From CAZGSG01 sp964528095 (GTDB lineage Bacteria; Bacteroidota; Bacteroidia; Chitinophagales; Chitinophagaceae): a DNA stretch of 13,364 nt. The DNA is taken from contig CAZGSG010000154.1 in NCBI GenBank assembly GCA_964528095.1, positions 1 through 13,364 on the forward strand. Direction: 5' to 3'. Below, in pieces: positions 6,335-13,364 of this stretch. A model generated the notes under the pieces. It was given only the letters and a program-made list of their open reading frames with translations. It was not told the origin of the DNA and made no database searches. The position numbers and the translations under genes were made by a program. Position 1 is the stretch's first letter, and every line of letters starts with the position of its first letter.

Positions 6335-6697
6335 TTATGGCAATACCACAACAACAACGCTTTGTTGATCTTCAGGTTCTGCAGCAGTTTGGGAAGTATT
6401 TCCAATAGTTTGCATATTGTTATTCAATCCTACATAGCTGTCAGCCAAACCTCTACCGGTGGTAGACGCAACAAAGCTTGCATCAGTTACAGTACAAGAA
6501 GGTGTGCCTGTTGCAATAACACAAGAAACGACATTTTGTGGACCTGCACTTGCGCTGAAGGCGAGAAGTCTGCCATTGTTGTTTCCCTGACCAACTTGTT
6601 TATCTTTTTTTGCTGGAACAATAGCAGCAGTAAGAGCAGACGCACCCATCAGTACAAGGCCGAGTAATGATAAGTTTTTGAATGATAACTTTTTCAT
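6335..6697 (-). CDS. Small secreted Ser/Thr-rich protein with two Cys and a Val5 C-terminus
   Basis: A 120-aa protein starting at MKKLSFKNLS. A Sec signal peptide (NLSLLGLVLMGASALTAA) ends near residue 25, leaving about 95 residues. The mature part is Gly/Asn-rich (VGQGNNNG), then dense in Ser/Thr around the only two Cys, C59 and C68 (VVSCVIATGTPSCTV). It continues with TDASFVASTTGRG, an acidic AAEPEDQQ and a hydrophobic tail SVVVVVLP. I do not know a named family. The start resembles the leaders of small secreted proteins in Chitinophaga-like genomes. It has its own terminator and a 106-bp leader with palindromes, so it is probably a separate, strongly expressed transcript. Lying between two thioredoxin-phosphatase units, it is a candidate substrate for thiol chemistry (C59-C68 disulfide) or phospho-modification (inference). 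GTG 6736 in the same frame would spoil the signal peptide. Confidence 0.83.
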   Translation of the reverse strand: MKKLSFKNLSLLGLVLMGASALTAAIVPAKKDKQVGQGNNNGRLLAFSASAGPQNVVSCVIATGTPSCTVTDASFVASTTGRGLADSYVGLNNNMQTIGNTSQTAAEPEDQQSVVVVVLP

Positions 6698-6736
6698 AAC
6701 AATGAACTTTTTAGTTAATAATGATTTTAAGGGCAC

Positions 6737-6750
6737 AAACCGGCCGGTTT
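6737..6750. promoter_or_regulatory. GC-rich perfect palindrome AAACCGGCCGGTTT in the small-protein leader
   Basis: A 14-base perfect dyad standing out in AT-rich DNA, 39 bases upstream of the ATG at 6697 on the minus strand. If the AATTTAG element at 6760-6768 is the -7 box, the dyad falls at or just after the transcription start. That would suit an operator or a 5' stabilising hairpin. No T-run follows, so it is not a terminator. Confidence 0.5.
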
Positions 6751-6759
6751 AAATACCAT

Positions 6760-6768
6760 TACTAAATT
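6760..6768 (-). promoter_or_regulatory. AATTTAGTA element (copy 2), candidate -7 promoter box for the small secreted protein
   Basis: On the minus strand TAATTTAG resembles the Bacteroidota -7 element TAnnTTTG with one mismatch. It lies 62 bases before the ATG at 6697, leaving a normal 5' leader. No convincing -33 TTG was found at the expected distance, so the call rests on the -7 match and on its repetition at 6182-6190. Confidence 0.35.
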
Positions 6769-6777
6769 ATTAACTAG

Positions 6778-6798
6778 TACTGCATTGTTAGTGCAGTG
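6778..6798. repeat. TACTGCA / TGCAGTG inverted repeat between the fusion gene and the small-protein gene
   Basis: ACTGCA (6779-6784) pairs with TGCAGT (6792-6797) across a 7-base loop. Extended by a base each side, the arms are TACTGCA and TGCAGTG, the same heptamer as at 6193-6221 with one mismatch in one arm. It follows the stop codon of the thioredoxin-phosphatase fusion by 5 bases on the transcribed strand. No T-run follows, so terminator activity would be weak and a shared operator is as likely. Confidence 0.5.
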
Positions 6799-6803
6799 CA
6801 AGA

Positions 6804-9419
6804 TTACATTTTCGAGAGATGCTCAATTCCTGTCCTCATTGAATTCTTGAATAAGATCTTTCGATCTCCTCTTTCGTTTACTCTATAGAATGATCCATTC
6901 TCTATATAAATTCCTTCAGACTTCCCTTCAGCATGGCGCGTATCTGTATTGAATAACTTCCCATTGAAATGAACAGTTGCTGTATCTGCAACAATGGTGT
7001 GGCCGGTAAAAATGTGGTCAACCTTAAATAAATGAAGAGTTGCATCAATTACTGGTTCAATCTTATTCCTCTCCAATTGGTAATAATCTCTGTACCAGAA
7101 AATTCCCCCTCTGTCATTCATAACCATCTTAACAAGGCTATCAGGATATTGACTTCCAATTTTATCATAATATGGCCTGGCAATTTGATTGATCTTTTCT
7201 GGCGAAAGGCCTGTTTGGTTAATTGTGGTGGATATCCCTCCATGAATAAACAGCATATTCCCTATTTTTTCTACAATGTTCTTTGTACGAAGCCATCTTC
7301 CTAATTCTGACTGCTGGCCATATAAATCTCTTGGGGTCTGATTAAGAAGTGCCGCATTTTGCTTATACTTGATTTGAGTATACCTGTGATCTCCCTGTAG
7401 GTTCATGATTTCATGATTTCCAAGTATGTAATGAACATAACCTCCAGATTGGATTGCCTTATTTTCAAGAGAGTAAAGTAACCAAAGGCACTCAGTTACT
7501 TGAAGCCCCCTGTCGAACATGTCGCCGTTAAAAACAATGTGCCCATTACCAAAAGTCCAATTAAAGTTTTCGTCGATCACACCATTGGCAATGAGTAATT
7601 TTCTAAGAGCCTCAAAATTGCCTTCAATATCTGAAAAAATAAACATCCTGGATGGTTGCTTAAAAGTAGATGGTTCAGTTTGAAGTTTTTTCTTAAGTTC
7701 AAAAGAAAAATGTTGGCCTGAATCAGGTTGTACCCAAAGAACAGTATTAGAATCTGAGCTGATGGTCGTATGATTGATATTAGAGCCGTCCAGAGAATAG
7801 ATTACGGAATTGTTTACACCGTTAAAAATGAACGGCCCGTCTTTCATAAATGAAAGTTGTTGCCTAATCGTCTTAGTAAGGCTTTTTCCACTATCCCTCC
7901 TGGGGTCAGCATAGAAATCTTCCGAAATACTTCGACCATAGTTGTCAAATAACAAGAGTGCGGGAAAAGAGGTAATCAGATAATTTTTTAGTAAAGGATG
8001 ATTCATACCCATTCCAGATGTAAACAAAGAAATTCCATTCGCAGTCGTATATTTCTTTTGCATAAGACTACTAGTCCATTTTTCCTTGTCTTCATCCACT
8101 GAAACATTAACAAATTGTATATTAGGATTTCCCTGAAATTGCTTTTCTATCGTCAAAAGGTAAGGATTAAGTTGAATGCAACCTTTGCACCCGGTGAACC
8201 AAAAATCGATAAGAGTGAGTTTCCCTTTCAATTGAGATTTAGTTATTTCTTCACCACTAGTTGTGGTCAGAGTAAAGGGAAGGTCTTTACTACCTGACTT
8301 CTTATCTCGCATTCTTAATTCAAAATTCTTTACCGCACGTGCATATTCCGGGTATTCGGATTGCTTATAGTAACTTGTCAAGAGCGTTTCAATTTTAGGA
8401 TCAAAACCTATAGATTTCAATACTCCTTTGGGGAAATGAAAAAACCACGCAAGGGCAGATTCTCTGATAACCCCTTTGTATTTTCTTTTGATAAGGTTGT
8501 ATCTAAAAACGTAAGAGTCTACTTTTTCTTTTCCTAGTAATGCACTATCCGAAGCCTGACTGCGTATAAACTTCCCTTTTTCCCTGCATCCATCCAGAAA
8601 TGACCTTTGATAATAATAGTGAGCAAATCCTACTACTGGTGTTTCATACTGAAGCCAGTTAGCAGCTGGTCCATTCATTGTTGAATCAAATAGCTTACAA
8701 AACTCATCGTTTGTTAACAGAGGAATATTTTTGAGGGTAGTATCTGATTGCAGATATAGATATTCTGTTGATTTTACAAGTCTTTCAAATGCTTCAAGTC
8801 TCTTATACTCAATTTCATTCAGAACCATTTCTTTAATAGCACTAAACGCATAATGGGATATCTGATGTTCATATTTTTCAAGTATTGGCATGAGAATTCG
8901 GATTTCTCCATCCAGATATGCATTCCAGCGAATAAAGTCTTCAACTTTTATCACAGGAATTTTTCTTGGCATTATCTTCCAATACTCTTTGTTATTATTG
9001 AGGCTATCAAGTAAATAGCATAATATCCAGGTAAGTTCAAATTTTTTTGCACCGGTTCCTTTGAATACAGGGTATTCATTAGCAGTGTACTCTATGTGAA
9101 TGTTGTCTCCTGGTTCCAATAGAAAGTTCATTGTGCGGGGACAATTAAAAAATTGTCCATAAACAAATACAGGTTTTGATGAATTAATTTCCCATTTCGC
9201 ACTACGTTCCTGTACAGGTTGTTCAATTGAGAATTCATCTTCTGACTTTAAAGTAATTACAGGAATAGGATAACCGCCTAACGTAATTGTGTTCTTACTA
9301 TAGCCTGGGGGAATTGTACCTTCAATGGTTATTTTTTCTGATACATCATTATTTCTGGAAGGTTGTGCTAACAGCGATAAAGAATGAAGAATGAATAATC
9401 CTGAAAATAAAAATTTCAT
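6804..9419 (-). CDS. Exported TlpA-like thioredoxin-PPP metallophosphatase fusion
   Basis: An 871-aa periplasmic or surface protein. Residues 1-18 are a Sec signal (FLFSGLFILHSLSLLA, cut before QPS). Residues 25-120 are a beta-rich TlpA N-terminal module (LLEPGDNIHIEY) and 120-370 are mostly helical. Residues about 378-520 are a thioredoxin fold, LIDFWFTGCKGC with CKGC at 411-414 and a cis-Pro in SFPALLL. Residues about 590-855 are a PPP phosphatase: SDIEGN (596-601), GDMFDRG (632-638), GNHE (667-670), HGGIS (726-730), TGHT (805-808). All motifs look intact, with the same D-I-E first motif as the stand-alone paralogue. The TlpA part is typical of Bacteroidota; the phosphatase tail is the unusual part. 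It starts 20 bases after susD, so it belongs to the SusCD operon. A thiol-reducing plus dephosphorylating enzyme for a substrate handled by SusCD is inference. Confidence 0.92.
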   Translation of the reverse strand: MKFLFSGLFILHSLSLLAQPSRNNDVSEKITIEGTIPPGYSKNTITLGGYPIPVITLKSEDEFSIEQPVQERSAKWEINSSKPVFVYGQFFNCPRTMNFLLEPGDNIHIEYTANEYPVFKGTGAKKFELTWILCYLLDSLNNNKEYWKIMPRKIPVIKVEDFIRWNAYLDGEIRILMPILEKYEHQISHYAFSAIKEMVLNEIEYKRLEAFERLVKSTEYLYLQSDTTLKNIPLLTNDEFCKLFDSTMNGPAANWLQYETPVVGFAHYYYQRSFLDGCREKGKFIRSQASDSALLGKEKVDSYVFRYNLIKRKYKGVIRESALAWFFHFPKGVLKSIGFDPKIETLLTSYYKQSEYPEYARAVKNFELRMRDKKSGSKDLPFTLTTTSGEEITKSQLKGKLTLIDFWFTGCKGCIQLNPYLLTIEKQFQGNPNIQFVNVSVDEDKEKWTSSLMQKKYTTANGISLFTSGMGMNHPLLKNYLITSFPALLLFDNYGRSISEDFYADPRRDSGKSLTKTIRQQLSFMKDGPFIFNGVNNSVIYSLDGSNINHTTISSDSNTVLWVQPDSGQHFSFELKKKLQTEPSTFKQPSRMFIFSDIEGNFEALRKLLIANGVIDENFNWTFGNGHIVFNGDMFDRGLQVTECLWLLYSLENKAIQSGGYVHYILGNHEIMNLQGDHRYTQIKYKQNAALLNQTPRDLYGQQSELGRWLRTKNIVEKIGNMLFIHGGISTTINQTGLSPEKINQIARPYYDKIGSQYPDSLVKMVMNDRGGIFWYRDYYQLERNKIEPVIDATLHLFKVDHIFTGHTIVADTATVHFNGKLFNTDTRHAEGKSEGIYIENGSFYRVNERGDRKILFKNSMRTGIEHLSKM

Positions 9420-9439
9420 AAATGTTCAATTAAATGAAT

Positions 9440-10882
9440 TTAATAGCCGGGGTTAGGTTTCAATCCTGCGTATCTTATTTCCTGAATGGGGATTGGTGCA
9501 ATCGCTTTGTCGCTGGGAAAATTAAGATCTTTAGCATGTTGATAATTGGGATCAACATCTTTTCGGTGAATACCTGCTTTCCATCGTTGTAAATCGTACA
9601 GCCGCCATCCTTCAAAACAAAGTTCTTTTCTTCTTTCTTTATATATAGAATCCATAAGTTCAGCTCCCGATGCAATTATCGGAGAGGCTGTATTATCTGA
9701 CCTTCTTCTGATTTCATTTAGATATTTTCGGGCTACATCTTCTTCATTTAATTTGGCAGCAGCTTCGGAGGCTGTTAATACTAATTCAGAGGTTCTGATT
9801 ACGCTTGGATAGTAAGCACATTCTTCGAAGTTTATCGCTGGGTTTTCAATTGCCACTCCAGTAGGGAATTTTCTTACAAGAAATCTGTTGCCTGATTTCG
9901 AAATCCAGTTTTGTCTGATGTCATTTGGGTTTTCAGTCAGGATATCTGCTATATCTTTTGTGGCTTCAAAATAGGTTGCCTCTTCGTACCTGAGGTATAT
10001 ATTCAAAAATAATGTCACGTCTATTGGCCTTATTTGGAATAATGATTCAGTTTGGGATGCAGGTAAATTTTTGAATATGGCATTCGGATAGCCTTGTGGT
10101 ACTGACATAATTGGAAATAGGGAGATAACTTCTTCCGCTTGTTGTTTAGCTTTTGCATAATCTTCTTTGAATAGATATACTCTGGCCAGTAATCCTTTTA
10201 CAGCCGTCCTGTTGATTCTCCGAATGTCTGAGGCTTGTTCCGGAAGGAGCGTTATCGCTTCTTCGAAATCAGCAATGACCTTTTCATAGACAGCTTTTAC
10301 CGTTTCCCGCGCATATCCAAGCGTAATATCTGAGCTGGTGATATAAGGTATGCCATCGTGTGAAGCGTCTGAAGTATAATTGTAGGGCTGAGCAAAGATG
10401 TTAAGTATTCTGAAATGGATCATTGCCCTGAGCGCAAGTGACTCTCCTTTTATCAAGTCAGCTTTTGAGGGGTTCTCACTTCTGTATTTTGAAATTTCCT
10501 CTAATACGAAATCACAGGCTCTGATGAGATAATATCCTGCTCCGCTCCATAACCCCGTTGCATTGACGGATCCTTCATCCATAACAAGCCCCATACTTTC
10601 AGTAGTTTGCTGTGACCAGGTGTAGGCAGGGATAAGTACTTTTGAATTATTGGTTTTTAGATTATCTGCTACCAGCTCAGGGTAAGCTGCTCCAATACCG
10701 CTCTCATAAAAACCACCCAGTGTACGATATATGCCATTAAAGTAGTGTTCAAGTGTGTTGAGGTCTTTTACATATCCTTGCAGAGTAGGTTCTTTCTGTG
10801 TATTTACGTCGAGAAAGCTTTTTTTGCAGGATGTGCAAATAATAAAAAGCAGAATAAAGTAGGTTATATTTTTTTGTTTCAT
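9440..10882 (-). CDS. SusD/RagB-family outer-membrane substrate-binding lipoprotein
   Basis: A 480-aa SusD-like lipoprotein that binds the cargo of its SusC partner at the cell surface. The signal peptide (YFILLFIICTSC) ends in a lipobox with Cys19, followed by KKSFLDV, the usual start of SusD proteins. TPR-like helices follow, including KGESLALRAMIHFRILNIFAQPY and AVKGLLARVYLFKEDY. The C-terminal signature RKELCFEGWRLYDLQRWK and the final KPNPGY are diagnostic. Length is normal for the family. It starts 17 bases after the susC stop. The cargo cannot be read from the sequence: no glycoside hydrolase or peptidase accompanies it, only the thioredoxin-phosphatase fusion. Confidence 0.96.
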   Translation of the reverse strand: MKQKNITYFILLFIICTSCKKSFLDVNTQKEPTLQGYVKDLNTLEHYFNGIYRTLGGFYESGIGAAYPELVADNLKTNNSKVLIPAYTWSQQTTESMGLVMDEGSVNATGLWSGAGYYLIRACDFVLEEISKYRSENPSKADLIKGESLALRAMIHFRILNIFAQPYNYTSDASHDGIPYITSSDITLGYARETVKAVYEKVIADFEEAITLLPEQASDIRRINRTAVKGLLARVYLFKEDYAKAKQQAEEVISLFPIMSVPQGYPNAIFKNLPASQTESLFQIRPIDVTLFLNIYLRYEEATYFEATKDIADILTENPNDIRQNWISKSGNRFLVRKFPTGVAIENPAINFEECAYYPSVIRTSELVLTASEAAAKLNEEDVARKYLNEIRRRSDNTASPIIASGAELMDSIYKERRKELCFEGWRLYDLQRWKAGIHRKDVDPNYQHAKDLNFPSDKAIAPIPIQEIRYAGLKPNPGY

Positions 10883-10899
10883 ACTGTTGCTGTTGTCAA

Positions 10900-13364
10900 T
10901 TAAAAACCAAGGTTCACTCCGATCGAAAAAGTTCGTTGTTGAGGGTAGGCTACTCCCCCTAGTCCATTTACCACATTTTCAGGATCCTGACCTGAATATT
11001 TGGTCCAGGTAGCCAGATTATTGCCGCACAAATAAATCCTGAGTTGTGATAAGGAAAGTTTTTCTGTGATGTATTTCGGGAAATTATAAGCAACCTTAAG
11101 GTTTGAAAGTCGAATGAAATCCCCATCACTAAGATATCTGGTAGAGAGTAAGGTCCCCTGATCACCTCCTCCTGGAGATTGTCCATCGAGCAACCTCCGG
11201 GGATTTTTTGCGATATCCCCGGGCTTCTGCCAACGATCTAATGCGTCTCTTGATTGATTCAAATAGGGATAAACACCATCGTTATTAAGAATGGCAGAGT
11301 TGTCGTAAATCTGAAACCCATATTGATAGTAAAACGATATTTCCAACTCAATGCCTTTATAACTGAGCATATTGTTGATGCTGCCAAATCCATCTGGCTG
11401 CGTTTTTCCAACAAATTCAAATCTTGCTTTATTATAGAATTCAGTTGGTTTTCCAGTAACCGAGTCAATCCATTGTGGCCGTCCATTGTCTTTATTTACA
11501 CCTGCCCAAACAGGCATAAAGAAAGAATTATATTCCCTGCCTACTTCATTGGCAACTGCGCCAAGTGATTGCTTAGGGTAATATGATTTTAGAAATTTGT
11601 TTTTGTTCCTACTCCAGTTCGCTGAAAAGACCCAATTCCAATCCCTTTTTTTCAAAAGAACTGCACGAATGGATAACTCTATTCCACTATTTCGAATATC
11701 TCCGACATTATCTGTAAAATAATAGTATCCTGTGCTGATAGGGAGTGGGATTCTATTGGCTATCAGGTTTGAAGTTTTTCTATTATAAATATCAGCAGTT
11801 ATGGAAACTCTTTCTTTTGCTAATCGCATTTCGATGCCCGCATCCCAGGTAAATGTTTGTTCCCATTGTATACCCTGGTTCCCTGGTTCTCTGGACTGAT
11901 CTCTAACAACCGCGATAGTTCCAAGCGCTTGTAAGATGCGGATATAATCAAACCTGTAGTAGTCCAGAATTGCCGAAGAGTTACCAGCCGGCCCGAAACT
12001 GCCACGTAACTTTAAATAGTCTAGCCACTTACCGGTCTGCTTCATAAAAGGTTCTTCAGAAATAATCCATCCCATGCCTGCAGACCAATATGTTCCAAAC
12101 TGATTTTTCTTTCCAAATTGTGAAGAACCATCTGTGCGGATGCTGCCACTCAGAAAATATTTTGATCTGAAATTATAATTAAGCTGTCCGAAGTAGGAGA
12201 GCAGTGTTTGTTTGTATTCATTTCCAGATCCAATTGAAAGTGTCTTGCCATACAATTGATCCTGATCAGGGTTTGCTGAAATATCTCTAAACTCGAGGGT
12301 CAGGTATTTCCTTGTATTTATCTGTGCTTCATGACCCGCAAGCAGATTAATAGAATGATCTTTGGATATTGTGTGATCGTACCTGAGAATATTAGTAGTG
12401 ATGATATTCGCTTCTCTGGTGTCGGTGCTTGAAATAAGCCCCATTCCAGGTTTTAGCGTACCCGGAATAATGAATTCAGGTCGAATTTTTCTTTTGGCCT
12501 CATTTGACATGAAGTCGACCCCAACCAATGAGGTTAAGCTAAAATGTTTTAAGAATCTAATCTCTCCGCTTATTCTGCTAATCCCTCTATATGCTGTATT
12601 TCGATTGATATTCAATTTCGCAACAGCAACAGGGTTCGCAATTGGGAAGTAATTGTCTGGTGAAAGCCCCCACAAATAATTGTATTGAAAATTGCCATTT
12701 GTCAGTCTGATTGGATTAAGCGGCGATAGTGTCATTATTTGCGAGTAGCTGTTATCGGCATTAAAGTTTTGGATATTATAAGACCAGGTAGTATTCAATC
12801 CCAGCTTAAACCATTTTGTAGCCTTGTATTCATAATTGAAACGCGCTGATTTTCTGTTGTAATCTGTTCCAATCACTATCCCGTTTTGATTGGTGTATTC
12901 AAGGTTTAGGTAAAAGTTGGATTTTTCATTGCCGCCAGAAATAGAGAATTCATTTGAGGTAGTTATGGCCGTCTTCCTGTATAATTCGCCCATCCAATCA
13001 GACTCGGGATAATAAGTAGAATCTCCCGGGGATTTTACAATGGAAGGGAATTTTGGAAATTCAGGACTTTTTACGGAGAATAGATCAGAGAAAATTTCGG
13101 AATCTGTAATACCTGGTCTTGAATTCCTGTAAGCCTCATAAACTAACTCAAGATATTCCTGTTGATTTAATACAGCTATTTTACCTTTCAATCTTGAAGA
13201 CAGATCAGTTTGACTCCGGAAGTTGAAAACAGTTTTTCCTGTCTTCCCTTTTTTGGTTGTTACCATGATAACACCATTACTAGCCTTGGATCCATAAAGT
13301 GCAATTGCAGCTGCATCCTTCAAAACGCTGATTGATTCAACGTCTGAAGGGTTTATTTGAGCCA
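10900..13364 (-). CDS. SusC/RagA-family TonB-dependent outer-membrane transporter (5' end outside window)
   Basis: The C-terminal 820 residues or so of a SusC-type TonB-dependent transporter; the frame is open to the window edge. The visible part begins in the plug domain (SDVESISVLKDAAAIALYG, then SNGVIMVTTKKG), the SusC signature. The barrel follows, with aromatic-rich strands such as NLEYTNQNGI, FLSGSIRTDGSSQFG, TFTWDAGIEMRL and ending TFSIGVNLGF. About 200-300 residues (signal, carboxypeptidase-regulatory-like domain, plug start, possibly an STN domain) are missing, so it cannot be said whether it is sigma/anti-sigma controlled. It moves a ligand captured by the adjacent SusD across the outer membrane using TonB energy. 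It is the first visible gene of the susC-susD-thioredoxin-phosphatase operon. Confidence 0.96.
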   Translation of the reverse strand, partial: AQINPSDVESISVLKDAAAIALYGSKASNGVIMVTTKKGKTGKTVFNFRSQTDLSSRLKGKIAVLNQQEYLELVYEAYRNSRPGITDSEIFSDLFSVKSPEFPKFPSIVKSPGDSTYYPESDWMGELYRKTAITTSNEFSISGGNEKSNFYLNLEYTNQNGIVIGTDYNRKSARFNYEYKATKWFKLGLNTTWSYNIQNFNADNSYSQIMTLSPLNPIRLTNGNFQYNYLWGLSPDNYFPIANPVAVAKLNINRNTAYRGISRISGEIRFLKHFSLTSLVGVDFMSNEAKRKIRPEFIIPGTLKPGMGLISSTDTREANIITTNILRYDHTISKDHSINLLAGHEAQINTRKYLTLEFRDISANPDQDQLYGKTLSIGSGNEYKQTLLSYFGQLNYNFRSKYFLSGSIRTDGSSQFGKKNQFGTYWSAGMGWIISEEPFMKQTGKWLDYLKLRGSFGPAGNSSAILDYYRFDYIRILQALGTIAVVRDQSREPGNQGIQWEQTFTWDAGIEMRLAKERVSITADIYNRKTSNLIANRIPLPISTGYYYFTDNVGDIRNSGIELSIRAVLLKKRDWNWVFSANWSRNKNKFLKSYYPKQSLGAVANEVGREYNSFFMPVWAGVNKDNGRPQWIDSVTGKPTEFYNKARFEFVGKTQPDGFGSINNMLSYKGIELEISFYYQYGFQIYDNSAILNNDGVYPYLNQSRDALDRWQKPGDIAKNPRRLLDGQSPGGGDQGTLLSTRYLSDGDFIRLSNLKVAYNFPKYITEKLSLSQLRIYLCGNNLATWTKYSGQDPENVVNGLGGVAYPQQRTFSIGVNLGF

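Noticed and set aside
6233..6667. Open frame of 144 codons on the + strand
   Set aside because: Antisense to the small secreted protein and across its terminator; the translation is Cys/Ser/Asn-rich without a domain, while the minus strand has a signal peptide and sensible codons.
6335..6697. Assigning the small secreted protein as a lanthipeptide precursor
   Set aside because: It has Ser/Thr and Cys, but also a Sec signal peptide rather than a typical leader, and is on the opposite strand from the kinase-cyclase. Kept only as a candidate substrate.
6698..6736. N-terminal extension of the small secreted protein to a GTG at 6736
   Set aside because: It would put 13 residues ahead of a clean MKK-type signal peptide and include the CCGGCCGG leader dyad edge.

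Overview
The window looks like Bacteroidota, most likely a Chitinophagaceae- or Sphingobacteriaceae-type soil genus. The grounds are a SusC/SusD pair, TlpA-type thioredoxin proteins with signal peptides, several lipoproteins, AT-rich intergenic DNA, and mostly no Shine-Dalgarno sequence. No tRNA, rRNA, CRISPR array, transposase or phage gene is visible, and no gene-free stretch exceeds 300 bases. The species call is an inference from style, not from a marker gene.

Left third (+ strand, 6-3527): a small HTH protein, a LanKC-like protein kinase-LanC cyclase fusion, and a 278-aa protein I do not recognise. The kinase-cyclase has an intact kinase catalytic core and all three LanC zinc ligands. 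It has no room for the N-terminal lyase domain of class III/IV lanthipeptide synthetases. Its kinase domain is interrupted by a 10-N scaffold gap that is clearly misassembled: 76 bases are repeated in degraded form on the other side, and the left contig ends in a stray fragment of an isopropylmalate/isocitrate dehydrogenase gene.

Middle (- strand, 3520-6697), in transcription order: a 120-aa secreted Ser/Thr-rich protein with two Cys and its own terminator; then a tight three-gene operon of a beta-propeller-like lipoprotein (DUF4221-like), a thioredoxin-like CPSC lipoprotein and a PPP-type metallophosphatase. The phosphatase converges on the + strand genes with an 8-bp tail-to-tail overlap.

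Right half (- strand, 6804-13364): susC (N-terminus off the window), susD, and an 871-aa exported protein that fuses a TlpA-like thioredoxin domain to a second copy of the same phosphatase. The gaps between these genes are 17 and 20 bp, so they are almost certainly one operon.

The central observation is that one biochemical pair, thioredoxin plus PPP phosphatase, occurs twice: once fused in the SusCD operon and once as two genes overlapping by ATGA. The copies lie on either side of a small secreted Cys/Ser/Thr protein and beside a kinase-cyclase. A heptamer, TGCAGTG or its complement, recurs in both intergenic regions flanking the small protein. I infer one locus for phosphorylation, dephosphorylation and thiol handling of a small exported protein or peptide. 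The substrate and the order of steps are not proven by the sequence.
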